DNA of 64,000 bases from Steinernema hermaphroditum (taxonomy: Eukaryota > Nematoda > Chromadorea > Rhabditida > Steinernematidae): contig CM059625.1 of NCBI GenBank assembly GCA_030435675.1, positions 6,014,001 through 6,078,000 of the forward strand, in the 5' to 3' direction. Positions 52,629 through 64,000 of the stretch are shown here, piece after piece (position 1 is the stretch's first letter; each line of letters starts with the position of its first letter). The notes under the pieces are model-generated. The model saw only the letters and a program-made list of their open reading frames with translations. It was not told where the DNA came from and did not search any database. Both the position numbers and the translations under genes were made by a program.

Positions 52629-53821
52629 TTAAAAGGGTCGAACGGGACGGCGCTCGTAGTAGGACTTCAGGGACGGGATTTCGCGCACGGCGGTAACCAG
52701 GCGGCCCAGTTCGGGGTAGTTGTCGAGCAGATGCTGGTCGAAACCAACGAGCGTATATAAACAGTCGGCTATGTCAAAGTCGACCCATGAGACGCCGAAA
52801 TCAAACAAGAAGCTGCTGCTGGACGCCTTAAGACGCTCGCAGAACTTAGGGAAGTAGCTCTCCACTGCCGGAAGAAGGGCTGTTTTTCGGAGTTCTTCCT
52901 GAAAACGTGGAACTCTCATAAAGGTTTTCAGTGGAAGGCTTACGGTATCTCCTTCGTTCATGCCTCCAGCTACGTAAATAAACGGTCGGACGGCGCTTCG
53001 GAAGTCTTTGAAAGAGTCGGCGACTGCATCGAGTTGGGCATTTTCGAAGTTGTTCCGTCCTCCGAACCCTGTAAGATGATGAACCATTCTAGAAAATCCG
53101 AGAAAGAAAAGATAATTTTACCGCGACGATTGTGCCAATTTCCCTGAACTTTTTAAACTTGTTTTTGTAAACAAAGTTGTTATCGCCTTCTTGGGAAATG
53201 AATGCTTTGTTCTCCGCTTGGTGTCATATCCTACAAGGTACGGTCGGGAAGCTAATCGACTAGCGGTACAAAACAGCGTGTCGGCCTTAACTAAAGTTCG
53301 ACAATTTGGGAAGGAGGAGAGGGGGCATTCAGCCTCAGGACGAAGATCCAAAGCAAGCCTTTGTTCGAAAGTATGTGACCGAAACCTTACTTAGAATCGA
53401 AGTGCTTCGCCTAAGGACGAAGCCTTGCAGTGGTTTCGCTTTTATTAGAGCAAACAATGTCATATGTTTATGTCCATGTCAGTATCCAGCTCTTTGATTA
53501 CTTGGCAATTGAACTTACCGAGAATGCCGGCCAAGTAGCGATTGATGGCCTGACTTTCGTAGACCGGCTTGCCGTTGACCTCGAGTACGGGAAGCATGCC
53601 AAAGGGGGTACCTGCAGTATAGGTTGCAACGAAGATCATAAAAATATAGCAAAACTTTTCTTTAGTTCTGACCACTCGCTGGCCGAGATACGGACGTCCT
53701 CGTACTTTGTTCCGCTGCACTCGAACATGAGACGCGCGGTCTCGGCCAGGTTGCGGATGTCGAAGTAGATGAGCTTGTATTCGGTAGCCTTCTTGCATTT
53801 GCGCATTTCGAGCCGATACAT
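52629..53821 (-). CDS. sigma-class glutathione S-transferase 3
   Basis: Four exons (53656-53821, 53519-53611, 52944-53068, 52629-52898), 217 residues. The N-terminus is extended by eleven residues (MYRLEMRKCKK) before TEYKLIYFDIRNLAETARL; RN replaces the usual RG. Glutathione-site block: FGMLPVLEVNGKPVYESQAI. The helical half has GRNNFENAQLDAVADSFKDF and GVSWVDFDIADCLYTL. More diverged than GST 1 and 2 but complete. The exon pattern is 166-93-125-270; the extra 33 bases of exon 1 account for the extension. Confidence 0.92.
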
Positions 53822-54555
53822 GATGAGGGTGACGAGTCGACTCTGAAAGTGACGGCTTTCTGATAAGTCTTCCGATCGCGCAACCTCTACGGCTTTCTAT
53901 ATTCGCGACATCAAGTGCGAAACGCTTAGAATGAACACTCGGATGAGTTTCAGCGCGTCGCGATGGTCGTGGGCCGCTCGACTGAATAGAAAGTAATTGC
54001 CGAGGTGAAATGCAATTAAAGGGGCGAGTTAGCCGCGAGGCACAGCGCAGGTGGACTCATCAATTAGCCTGTTTTCTTTGGCAGAAACGCCTAGCTCACT
54101 GCAGAACGGAACGCTTCGTAAAAGCTGAGGTAGGAATTCATGTGAACACCAACAGTGAAAATAGAGCTTGATCTAATCAAATAACCACAGGTCTTGATAA
54201 AAACGCGGCAAAGGAAGCATTATTGCTTCGTTCAGACGATGTCTGCTTTACCTTTAGAGCAGCAATTGGAATAGCCGCACCTGTTCTCGAGATTGGGTAA
54301 AATTTTTATACAAAGCCATTAAAGTTCCCAGTCGCGAAAGTGAACAAGCAGCGGCTGAACGCAGAAGTACGAATGACAAAAGGCGGCTAACGAGAAACTC
54401 CTTTAGGGCAAACAGAAGTATTTCTGCGTGACTTAAGGTACAATTTCTGATGTATAGTGTTCGAAAGGGATCGTTAAGCATTAATTAAGAGTTTCCGGTC
54501 ATTGAGTTCAATGCTCTCAAGGAGCACTATTTGAAATCACGATGTAATCTTTCTG
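53822..54555. other. intergenic, nothing recognised
   Basis: Upstream of GST 3 and likely its promoter. No coding signal seen. Confidence 0.5.
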
Positions 54556-54996
54556 CTACCAGATGAAACCGGCGATGAAAAGGTACGACAACAAAAGAAG
54601 AAAAATAAATTGCGTATATTGTTTTTCAGTTGAATAAGAAGTAGAATAGCCAATACAATGGTGAATCATCAACTTAAGAAGAAAAATAAGCGACTTGTAT
54701 ATGCCGACGAGACGAAGCCGAAGCCAGGGACTTTTCTGAGTCGAGTTTAGAGTTTGGATTTGAACACTGGGTATAGTCATAAATTTCCATAGAAAGTGCA
54801 GCGAGGTATACAGCCGATGTGAAAGCCGAGATGTGGACGCATTGATCCCGATCTCTGTGGAATGACCTTTGAGGAGGCTCGAGTCATATGAGGTGTTGGA
54901 AGAAGATAAACTAGATTCATCCTCATCGAGATGCTTCGTGATATATAACAAAAATATTCTCATGCGTCTGGGGATCTCATTATACGTTAAGCGCAT
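54556..54996 (-). CDS. hypothetical tail-anchored protein, single exon
   Basis: A 146-codon ATG frame starting MRLTYNEIPRRMRIFLL, with a Ser/Asp-rich stretch (DEDESSLSSSNTSYDSS) and a C-terminal hydrophobic helix ending the protein (FIFLLLLSYLFIAGFIW). The layout suggests a tail-anchored membrane protein. No family recognised, no introns, and codon use is not strongly biased; it may be a chance frame. Confidence 0.3.
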   Translation of the reverse strand: MRLTYNEIPRRMRIFLLYITKHLDEDESSLSSSNTSYDSSLLKGHSTEIGINASTSRLSHRLYTSLHFLWKFMTIPSVQIQTLNSTQKSPWLRLRLVGIYKSLIFLLKLMIHHCIGYSTSYSTEKQYTQFIFLLLLSYLFIAGFIW

Positions 54997-55879
54997 TCTG
55001 AGGTCACTATGATGTATTTCTGACAGGTAATCGGTGGCCAGTAGGTCTTTACCGTACCATGGTGCACATGACCAAGACCGGCTTCATGGCATTCTCACCC
55101 CACATTTCCGTCTTGTCTTCCTTTCTCATCCGGGTTATGAATGTATGACATTTACCGGGCAATTGTGGGTCCTAAAACGCTTCTTTCAGTTCACATTACA
55201 CACACAGAAAATCTCATGTTCTTGAAGTGAAGCGGACGTATAGAACGAATATTGTCACGAATTATCATGACTCATTGAAACCAACACCAAAAAGGTAGAA
55301 TTCCTGTATCTTCAAGGCTTTATTTCAGACTCTGCTACCCAAACAGTCACTAGGAAAGACAGGAAAAGATGTCAACGAATGCGAGATGAAGATGTCAACG
55401 GATAAGATATGTAGTTGCAGGTCAGCGAATACCAGGCAGAACGTCGCAAGCATCATTGAATATCAGAAAATCTATCTGAGTCTCTTTTAGTCTGCTAAAA
55501 CCCTTGGTTCGAATCTAGAAAACATAGTATAGAGTGTTTTACGCCACCGAAAGAAATCGCGACTGATTGAATGCCACCCCAACCATCTAGATGACGTCCC
55601 GTCCCGTTCACTGGTTCCTGGTCTACATTAGAGTGCTCAACCAGTACTTTTACCATTCTTATTGCAACAGATAACTACTATTATGTGGTTATCCTTGCGC
55701 GAGGTGTAAAAGTGCTACCTTTGCGTTCTCGGTGCAACAAAGGTGCAATCGTGCTACTGAGACGACGCTCTGTGTGTGTGGTCGATCGGCACATGAAATC
55801 TTGTTCTGGTCTTTATTTATGGTAATGGGGAGAAATATGAATGACGAGATTGAGATTTAGAACGCTTATTGCATGGTGT
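54997..55879. other. intergenic, nothing recognised
   Basis: No gene or repeat recognised. tttatt at 55812-55817 (AATAAA on the minus strand) is the probable poly(A) signal of GST 4, 63 bases past its stop. Confidence 0.5.
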
Positions 55880-56593
55880 TTAGCACTTGGACTCGGGGCG
55901 CTCAGAAAGGTATTTCTTGAGCTGAGGAAGGCTGTGGATGGTGTCCTTCAGCTTGGAGAGCAGGGGGTAGGCCTTCAAACTGTCGGGACTGGCGTTAGCG
56001 ATGGTGAAGAGGCTGTTGGCAACGTAGAAATCGACCCAGGTGAGTCCGCTCTTGACGAAGTATCCGCTTCCCGACTTCTCGAGGATGTTCTCGAAGATAG
56101 GGAGGAACTTCTCGGCAGCGGGAAGGAAGACATTCTTGTGGGCGGCCTCCTGAAGTCAGTAACTGTGAAAGAGTAGAGAATTTCGCAAAACTTACAAGAT
56201 CTCCCTCGACGAATCCTCCGTAGATGTAGATGAATCCACGGGCAATCTCGGTGTAGAAGTCCTTAAAAGCGTCGGCGATACCGTCGACTTCGGCCTTCTC
56301 TAGGGCGTCCTTGCCGGCGAGACCTTAAACTGGGATGTATACCGGGGGTTTCACTCCACAGACGCACCGAATTCGTTGGCCAAGTAGCGGTAGATGGCGA
56401 AGCTCTGGGGGATCGCGTGTCCATCGACCTCGAGGACGGGAAGCTGACCCCAGGGCATCTTGGCTTTCAGGGCAGGCCAGTCTTCATGAGCGACGCGCAC
56501 ATCCTCGAAAGGAACTCCGGCGTAGTGGAAGAGGAGACGGGCGGTTTCGCCGAGGGCGCGGACGCCGAAGTAGGAGAGCTTGTAGACGGGCAT
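55880..56593 (-). CDS. sigma-class glutathione S-transferase 4
   Basis: Three exons (56368-56593, 56196-56323, 55880-56149), 207 residues. Starts MPVYKLSYFGVRALGETARL; glutathione-site block WGQLPVLEVDGHAIPQSFAI with Trp where the others have Phe. The helical half has GKDALEKAEVDGIADAFKDF and GLTWVDFYVANSLFTI. Exon 1 equals exons 1 plus 2 of its neighbours (133 + 93 = 226), so the first intron is missing; exon 2 has one extra codon (128 against 125). Strong codon bias suggests high expression. Confidence 0.95.
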
Positions 56594-57983
56594 GACTTCT
56601 GGAAGACGTGGAGTGGTGAACGACCAATGCAGAGCAAAATGCAGATGGAGAGTGAAGGCGAGCGCGCAATTTATTCGCAAACACGCCAAGGCAACGTGCG
56701 CGCAGAAACTACAAGCACAAAAGCAGAGTGCCGACGTGATCGCCGCCGCTCGGTGCCGAGAACACACGCCCACAGCGAACAACGATCAATGTTCGTCTGA
56801 GTTCGCATCGCTGAAGAAAGATCGAATGTGTGAATGTCCCACTTTTATCCGCATTAGGCCAGCAGGATCTTTTTCGCATAATGAACATAATCAGTTCGGC
56901 GTAATAAACACGCTGCGTCGAACACAACAGAACGATAGTTATCGTTAATTATCCACAATTTCGTTCACTCCAAAATGGAATACATGGCCTCTTGTTCAAC
57001 CGGTTGGAAAATTCCGGACCACATCTGAGCAGTCAATTCCCTCCATCTTAGGTGTCAACATCTCTCACCATCATGATACAAAATGATTCTCAGTCACTCA
57101 CTTCCTTAGGTGAGCGAATCTAGGGCTCAGATTCTCGTAGAATGTAAAATGGTAGGTGTGAGAGCTGACCATCTGTACAGACCCTTGCAAAACATGTGCT
57201 CGACGCCTCAGGTGTTCTCAGAAAAGGTGCTCATTATCCCATGAATACATGTGAGGCTGAATAGCGCACAAAGTACAGCCTACCTCTACTTTGTTTGTTG
57301 AGGCCGATACAACTCAATGGTTCGATAAGTAAAACTAACGGACGCAAAGAGCCTTTGGGCTCATATGTCCTTTGCGAATTTCCTAATGCAACCCTCGAAC
57401 AAAGAGTTGTGATATCAACAAAGTTATAGCAATTTAAGTTTTTTTTAGCAATTTAATAAAGCTCGGAATTTACTAATTCATACACTCAGGCAAGAGCAGC
57501 TCTGTAGATGGCCTGATGCACGTGTATAAAACTCTCCTTCTTGGTCATCGAAACTGTAACTGTTGAAAAGACGTCGTTTCCATCGCATGTCGACGGTCCG
57601 GATGGTTAGAAAGTCCCTGAAAGAAGGTCCCTGAAGGCCCTCCATCCGCTCTTGATTCTTCGGCTTATTTCCTTCGCGTGATCTCCGACCATTCGGTCTT
57701 CTTGGTAGTCATCGAAAAAGCAGCATATATGGAAACCACGCCTCGAGTCTCCATAGTTCGCAAAATTTGCACATAGCACTCTAACTGCACCATGTGTTAG
57801 GGAACTTGATATTTTCCGAACATCACGTCCTCTTCATTTCTCTAGAAAACCTAATCGCTGTTATATCTCTAACTAGTTTATTTTCACTCGCAAAGCCCCG
57901 TTTGCAGGGAAGATCTTGCTTTTCGATGACATTAATTTACTGACACTTCTATATACATATAATACACTGAAATATTCGGTCTC
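56594..57983. other. intergenic, nothing recognised
   Basis: 1.4 kb upstream of GST 4, with no coding exon recognised. Open frames just upstream of the GST 4 ATG are extensions or shadows of that gene. Confidence 0.5.
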
Positions 57984-58310
57984 CTAAAACATTATTTCTT
58001 CCTTTCGTGCAAACACTTTGCGAAGAATATCTGCGAGGTTTGGATGAAGTTCCAGACGCTGAATGCTCGGTGCAATTGAGGTGGTGACCAGATCGATGCT
58101 GGTGGCATTGGCAATTAGATCTTCTTCGCTTTGGACACCGCCATGGGAAGTCATCGAGAAGCGGATCGCCTCAAGAAGTTCGACGAGAGGAGAGTTTGTG
58201 GAGAAATTTAGAAGATCGATCATTTTCTCCTCTGTCGTCGGGGACATGTCAGACGTTTGCCGGCACAAAGTCAGTCCGAAAATGGTAATGAGGACGAATA
58301 CACGTATCAT
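57984..58310 (-). CDS. small secreted protein, unknown
   Basis: A single-exon ATG frame of 108 residues. Residues 1-16 are a clear signal peptide (MIRVFVLITIFGLTLC), followed by a Ser/Thr-rich segment and a mostly helical remainder with one N-glycosylation sequon in NATS and another in NFST. Only one cysteine (at the signal-peptide end) remains, so it is not a disulfide-knot peptide. No family recognised. No obvious upstream acceptor. Acceptance rests on the signal peptide and the compact frame. Confidence 0.55.
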   Translation of the reverse strand: MIRVFVLITIFGLTLCRQTSDMSPTTEEKMIDLLNFSTNSPLVELLEAIRFSMTSHGGVQSEEDLIANATSIDLVTTSIAPSIQRLELHPNLADILRKVFARKEEIMF

Positions 58311-59290
58311 GGCTACAAATAAAAGCCGTTTAGTGAATTACTGACCACTGCTGACCAATAGCAACCTTTTATGGAATCCGTGAGCGGCTGTTCAAATATG
58401 AACGTTGACATTCGGTCCGTGAGGGCGCAGGCCGTTGGAAACAAAACCGTGTTTGTGCAGCTTAGCTGTGGCAGTAGTCTTCATAAATGATGCGAACATG
58501 TAGCAACACTGTCGAATCATATATCTTCTCGGCATCATACAAAATGCAACTACTGAAAGGCACTTCGAACCCGACTTTTCTTTTTCAACTAATCGCCATT
58601 ATTCAATTTTACAGATAGCTTGTACTGTGTTCATTTCGAATGGAAGATGAAGAAAGACGACATGGAAGCCACCAGTTTTCTTATTTCTCTACGATTCAAA
58701 TTCAGGTTGAAATCAACTGGACAAAAAACATACACTTAACAAAACGATTTAATGTTATCTTTTAATGTTGAATCATATGTTTATCGCACTACGATGTTTT
58801 GATGGTCGGCTTTTAACACAACGAACAACAGTGAGTCAGCGGGGAGAAATGCTGAAGACGCTCAGAATAGAATGTTATCGACACATCTTGAGTGACCGAC
58901 TTCCCGGTTGTAAACATCAAAGTGTTCTAGATGTTAAACAACACACGGATGACTTGCACGTGGAACAGTTCAAAGCTGAAAGACTTCGTTGAGTGCTAAG
59001 CATTTCATCGACAATTTAGAAAAATGAAACACTTATGAGAAGACCAGATCCGTAACGTATGCCTTTTCAAGTTGATGTTGTGTGTTAGCAGATCTTCTAT
59101 TCTGTAGGCAACCTTTTACAACACATTTGATTACTCGAAAATGCAAGTCTTGGCAAAATATAGCCACTACAATGTATCCTATTTGGGTGGAAGGTGGAAA
59201 TCAAGTTGCGGGTAAAAATCGTTTATTTCTGCATGTTCTGTACATTGTACACAGATGACCATCTACCACCACGTTCAGCCATCTCATCCT
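58311..59290. other. intergenic, nothing recognised
   Basis: Upstream of the secreted-protein gene and downstream of the dehydrogenase. tttatt at 59222-59227 gives AATAAA on the minus strand 64 bases past the dehydrogenase stop. Confidence 0.5.
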
Positions 59291-61096
59291 TCAACCCTGA
59301 TTTCTGTCGATGCTGGCAAGACGGCCTCTCGGTAGCACCACCGAATCCTTCTTCGCGAACCACTCCACCGACCTCCTCATGCTCTCCGCCTGATCAAACT
59401 CGGGCATGTAGCCGAGAAGAAGACGCATTTTTCGTGGGGTGAATCCGACCGACCAGCCGAAGAGGAACCGCATGGCCATGAGGCTCAGCTGCTGCTCGGC
59501 CTGCTTGGAGCCGATACGGTAGCAGATTTCGTGATAGAGGGCGATGGAGAAGGCGCGGAAGTAGTTGACATCCTGGTCCATGTGGTGTGCGCACGCTTCG
59601 ACGTAGGGGCGGATGAACTGCAAAGGGCGCGTTCAACAGAAACAAACACCGAACTATTTTCACATCGATTACTCTTTTGCACGGAACATCGAACATTAAT
59701 TCTCGTTTTCAAGGACGTCGATGACCACAAAAAGATCTTTATCGTTGCGGAGGTCATCTTTGAGCCTAATTTACAAGTTTTTGCTCTGCGAATTGCGACT
59801 AGAAAGTTCTAATTTGCAATCTCCTAAATGCGGTTATCCTTCCTAAAAAAAAACTCGCTTTGCCCTAGAATGCGTTTCTGCACTCCACATTACACATCAC
59901 ACAAGAAACATCACTGTTCTCTAAAGTTGAAAACACTTCTGATGTGTTACTTTTACTGCAAAAAAAACATCAGGTTTTCCTGTGTTCTTGTGGTATGTGA
60001 TGCAATGTGTGTCATCGTCAAACAAAAAATGAAGAACAAGTCTGTTTTGCAACTCTCTTCTTTGTAAATCAACAGTTTGAATAGAGCCTTCAAAACACTC
60101 ACATTCTTGAAATCAGTCGTGGCTGGAGTATCCATACAATACATGTATTCGCCGTTAACCACCTCAGGAACCTCAATCAACTTTTTCATCGCTTGATACA
60201 TCATTCCTGCGAGATTTCCCGCGTAAATCTAGAACAGACAACGTTTGAAAAGACCCGATTTTGGGAGTCACGTACGAACTGGTGCAATCCGCGATTAGTT
60301 CCCTCGATGTGCGGCAGATTCTTGTACTGTTTGCACAAGTTCAGCATCGCGTCCGTGAGGTTCGTGTGTCCCTCACCGTAGATTAGTGCTGGGCGCAAAA
60401 ACACTCCATTCATCGAATAGTCTGAATTTATTCTCGTGATGCATTGGAACCGTTGGGTGGACCGACCGTTGTCGTGTTCCTTCTCGCACGCCTTTCTGGC
60501 AGCCAACTCTGCTCGGATCTTCGACTCTCCATAGGCTCCGAGCAGATAAGACTTCGGAAGTCCGGAGTGTACTTCCTCGGAAAGACCGTAGTTATCTCCG
60601 ACGGGAAGGTTCGCATAGGCATCGCCAACGAACACCAAATTTGGCACTTTTTGTCGCTGCATGGCCTCGATAACGAGTTCGGTCGCTGAACATGGCGTTC
60701 AAAAGGCATTAATTACATACTTTACCTGCAAGGTTATCTCGCATATAATCATCGTGGAAGTCGTTCTCAAGGTTGTGGAGCAATTCGAACGACTTTCCCG
60801 CACAGTGAAATACGGTAGAGACTCCGCCGAGGGCCTCTTCCAGATGCTGCTCGTGGCCTTTTTTGATATCGACGCCGAAGTGTTTTACCGGAATATTGCT
60901 GGGATAATCTGGAAGATCGAACGAGGTCAAAGTACGAACGGAAGGACAAGGAGTTACCCAAGAGCTTCGCGTACTTCTTGCGATCGAGGCACCTTATCTC
61001 CTTGATCTCACCGATGGCGTGTTCCTGAAGGTACCGTACCAGATGCTGTGCGACGAAACCGCTGCCGCCGGTTATAAGAACCGTTTGCAAAGCCAT
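59291..61096 (-). CDS. 3-beta-hydroxysteroid dehydrogenase-like short-chain dehydrogenase
   Basis: Five exons (60958-61096, 60726-60908, 60276-60685, 60103-60228, 59291-59617) join in phase to 394 residues. The N-terminal Rossmann motif is VLITGGSGFVAQHLVRYL, followed by FGVDIKKGHEQHLEEAL, VSTVFHCAG, the catalytic YGESK (Tyr-x3-Lys), and FLRPALIYGEGHTNL, all extended-SDR features of the 3-beta-HSD/isomerase group. The C-terminal part (FTPRKMRLLLGYMPEF) fits the same group. C. elegans relatives (hsd genes) have been linked to sterol hormone synthesis, but the substrate here is unknown. The ATG lies two bases after an ACTTTTAG acceptor. Confidence 0.9.
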
Positions 61097-61098
61097 GA

Positions 61099-61110
61099 CT
61101 AAAAGTGGAC
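61099..61110 (-). promoter_or_regulatory. probable spliced-leader acceptor of the dehydrogenase gene
   Basis: On the minus strand GTCCACTTTTAG precedes TCATGG of the gene; no upstream coding exon joins here. Confidence 0.5.
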
Positions 61111-63211
61111 TTAGTGAACGGGTGTAAATAAACAGAAAATTAACAAAAAGCGGAAGGAACGATCGCACGCGAAATACACAGGAACCTGTTTGTGCTGCGA
61201 ATTGGACTTTGTCGAGGGGGCAGAACCATCTTGACCCTCTCCTCTGGTGACCAACTTTGAGTGGGGCGGAAAAAGTCCGGGACTGGAAGGGATCTACGGA
61301 GGTAGAAACCGTCTGGATCCACAAGAATCACTGCAGGAAGTCAAGGTTAATGTGACCAATAAGACTATGTCCGGCGTGTATTTGTCGCCACCGCGCCAAA
61401 GTTACATGTTGGTGCGCAGAGGCGCTCCAGTGGACTGCTGACACGGCTCGACAGCCCCGATCGCCAGCGATGACCCAGCTGTGCGAGGAGATAAGGCGAA
61501 GGCGGATACTACTCCTGAGGAGAGGCCAACGGAGGTTACGTGACTTAGACCGACAACTTTTCGCACTGTACGGGTTTAAAGTTCTCAGACGCACTTAAAG
61601 CTGCGGTTCGATCACGTCGCGTTATTCGATAAGCATCTCCGAAGGCTTCAACACTTCCAAAAAGCTCGTAGAATCCCGTACTGTCACATGCGACCCCAGA
61701 GAACGAACATAGATTCGGGCAGATTGATTAATTATATGGATGGGTCAGAGCCAAAATTTCGCCACTTAACACCGCGCAACTTTAAATTCTCGTCTTCACC
61801 ACATTGCACTGTCGCACAAAAGAAACGTTCCGTTTTAAACCCTCCCGCTAACGTCTCTGCACTTTCGACTTTGCACGGAAAGGGCTGGTTTTTTGAGTAC
61901 CCTAAACAGAACATCGGACGGTAATTAGATGTCGTGTTCTCGGCTGCCGAAAACATGAACCCAACAAGTTTTCTCTGAAGCAACTCTCTCAAGTATCACC
62001 GACCGATCAAGCTCGCCAGGCTAGAGAGAAGCGCCAAAAAGAAGAATTACTCCTAGTTAAGTGATATTTTAAGCACTACGAAAACCTGGTAGGTGACAAT
62101 GCAGCGGGCATTGCTCGATGCCTACCCTTTTTTCTTCTCTTTTTGCGCACTTTACAACATAGTCTTTGGTATTGAAACCAACCGAACAAGGTCGCGTGAG
62201 AAAAAAGTCGCTTAGTACAAAGGGCATTCAGTTTATGCTGTGAAAGTTGGCTATAGGAAGAAGGCGCAAAGAAACCGAACGCACGTTTTCTACGATGTGC
62301 GTGTAATGATGCGGCCCTTTATCATTTCTTTTTAAATCTGAAAGAAATGGAATAGTGATGTTCACTTCCAGACCTCATTCATGTCGTCCACGATACAACC
62401 ATTTCAAGAACAAGGAAGACCATCAAGGTATGCATATCAAATGCAATACATTCACTGTCACATTCGCAGCTCGTTTGAGCACCTGTAGACATCGTTCATT
62501 TCATTCGTGATCACTGCAGTCTAGAGTGACGGGTCAACGATCAAGTCGCAGTTAAATGAATGGGACGAGTAGAGTAGTATGGTAGATCACGTACACATGA
62601 ACACTGATGATGTCTTGAAGGCATAGGCATAGTCGAAACTTTTCCAAGGTGTCGAAGAGCTCTAAAAGTTGCCGACTTACTCGTTAATGTAAACACATTG
62701 CACATCCTGGATAAGACCAGATTTTGGTGGAATTACTTTGGCGACATAATTCTGAACTTTGTAGCTTTAAGCTTTAGGCATGTTCAAAATATTTGTGTAG
62801 TAGGTCTATGTGCACATAAATGCCACTTTTATTTGCCGCTTGTGCTCTAACAACTTCTGATCCGAGACCATTGGTGATTGAGAGACACTTTTCAGGGATA
62901 CAATATGATTATTTCTAGACGTGAACAAATGTTCGTGAAGTCTAGGAACGGAATATCTCTATCGCTATCGGGAAACATAAGCTAATCGGGCCGACAGACA
63001 AATACCTCTAAATTGTGTACAAAGTAGATGTGAGATCGTGTATTGATTTTGAAGTATGCCTAAAGAGAAAAGGATTACTGTGAACCTAATGGAAATAAAA
63101 GTTCTATCGAATTTCAGACAAGAAAGGACGACCGGTAAACAATGTGAGAAATCAATGCTAAATGGGAAGGTGAGATATGTAAATATGAGAATGTGGAGTA
63201 AGATTAAGCTC
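61111..63211. other. intergenic, nothing recognised
   Basis: 2.1 kb with no convincing exon. Open frames are at most 88 codons and unrelated to known families. Likely contains the dehydrogenase promoter and the 3' UTR of the next gene. Confidence 0.5.
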
Positions 63212-64000
63212 TTAATGACGTCGGCGCTTTCTTAGTTTTTCCAGTTTTTCGGCTCTGTCGAAAACGTCTTCGGGAAAGGTCCAGATAGAGCGTGGAGTAA
63301 GGACTTCACGCGGGAAAGCGCTAAAGCCGATAGGTTCAAAAGCTGCAAACGAGAATGAAACTATAGGATGGTAAAGAGAGCGTGGACTTACAGTCGTGGA
63401 TGATCTCCGGCTCTCCTGTGGGTATTTTGATGGGCGCGCTCAGTGCGCGTCTCCTTTCTTCTGGTGTGACTTGATTCAAGACCTTCGCGGCGGCGGCCTT
63501 CACATCTTTGCATTCATCGAGAATTTTGCGGGCGAGGTTTTCTAAACAGAAGTGGGGTTATGTGGGGATTAGGTGAAGAGCTACAACTTACTCATTTCTT
63601 CCTTCGTTCCGCCGAAGTGATTCGGGAAGGGATCCATGAAGGACATGACCAACTCAACAGGGCTTGTCATGTACTCTTTCTCGTGGATACTGAAATTTCT
63701 TCATTTCAATCACATTGCACATGATCAACTCACTATGGACACTTGTCATCCATACACTTTCCGAAGAGCTCGAAGTAACACCATCGTTTGCTCGCGTGTC
63801 CGCGATATGAATAGGACGGAATGTCGAGGACGTTGAGGTCAAAGTCCGACGAGAATCTAAAAAGAAGAAAGCATCCATTGGTAACAAGCGAGGAATTCAA
63901 TTTAAACTGACTTAAAGTTATCGATAAGGTAGCGGCCGTCGCTGTTATAACGTTTGAGAACCTCTTCGGGATCTGCATTCTTGTCATAGGTTATATCTTC
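63212..64000 (-). CDS. zf-C3H1-type zinc-finger protein, C-terminal part (runs off the edge)
   Basis: Five exons (63912-64000 partial, 63734-63856, 63592-63689, 63392-63541, 63212-63342) join in phase to about 197 residues with the stop present. A single cysteine/histidine module CYFELFGKCMDDKCPYIH (C-x7-C-x4-C-x3-H) resembles the zf-C3H1 domain of ZFC3H1, which partners the exosome helicase MTR4. After it come SPVELVMSFMDPFPNHFGG, an Ala/Lys helix (ILDECKDVKAAAAKVL), VTPEERRRALSAPIKIP and a basic end (LRKRRRH). The long TPR tail of vertebrate ZFC3H1 is absent, so this may be a different protein with the same finger. The N-terminus is outside the window. Confidence 0.68.

Overview
This is a nuclear window from a nematode, most likely a rhabditid relative of Caenorhabditis. 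The signs are 40-60 bp GT-AG introns, a cuticle collagen, a cluster of sigma-class glutathione S-transferases, and start codons that often sit a few bases after a polypyrimidine-AG (likely spliced-leader acceptors). I rebuilt the genes by joining exons by hand and checking reading phase at every junction. I cannot name the species.

Layout. 1-9.4 kb: a synaptotagmin-like tandem-C2 gene (minus) amid mostly empty DNA. 9.4-26.2 kb: a dense housekeeping block: alkb-7, a truncated DnaJ (DNAJC21-like) fragment, ubc-9, CPT1, an R3H-domain protein (all minus), spermidine synthase (plus), then CHMP2/vps-2, a CWC27-like gene and triosephosphate isomerase (minus). 28-34.5 kb: Tudor-SN (tsn-1, plus) whose 3' exons lie in a 2.2 kb tandem duplication that also doubles a small unidentified gene and a 154 bp inverted-repeat element. 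34.6-38.4 kb: ift-74 and mitochondrial ribosomal protein L10 (minus). 38.5-40.5 kb: a large fold-back repeat with a nested TA-flanked MITE. 41.3-48.7 kb: a cuticle collagen (plus), a klotho-like GH1 glucosidase that looks broken (minus) and an AAAP amino-acid transporter (plus). 48.8-56.6 kb: four sigma-class GST genes, all minus. 57.9-64 kb: a small secreted protein, a 3-beta-HSD-like short-chain dehydrogenase, and the C-terminal half of a zf-C3H1-type protein running off the right edge (all minus).

The most notable signal is in spermidine synthase. Two consecutive, homologous 143 bp exons encode alternative versions of the same 48-residue active-site segment. Both start in phase 1 and end in phase 0, so an mRNA with both, or with neither, is out of frame. 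This is the signature of mutually exclusive splicing. Other notable points are a CWC27 gene without its cyclophilin domain, the tsn-1 3' duplication with a transposon end at one breakpoint, a MITE whose unoccupied target is preserved in a neighbouring repeat copy, and two apparently decaying genes (DnaJ fragment, GH1).

Most conserved genes here (alkb-7, cpt, spds-1, vps-2, tpi-1, CWC27/cyn-16, tsn-1, ift-74, mrpl-10) are, from memory, on C. elegans chromosome II, so this is probably a piece of the equivalent chromosome. There is no clear operon: same-strand neighbours are 300-700 bp apart.
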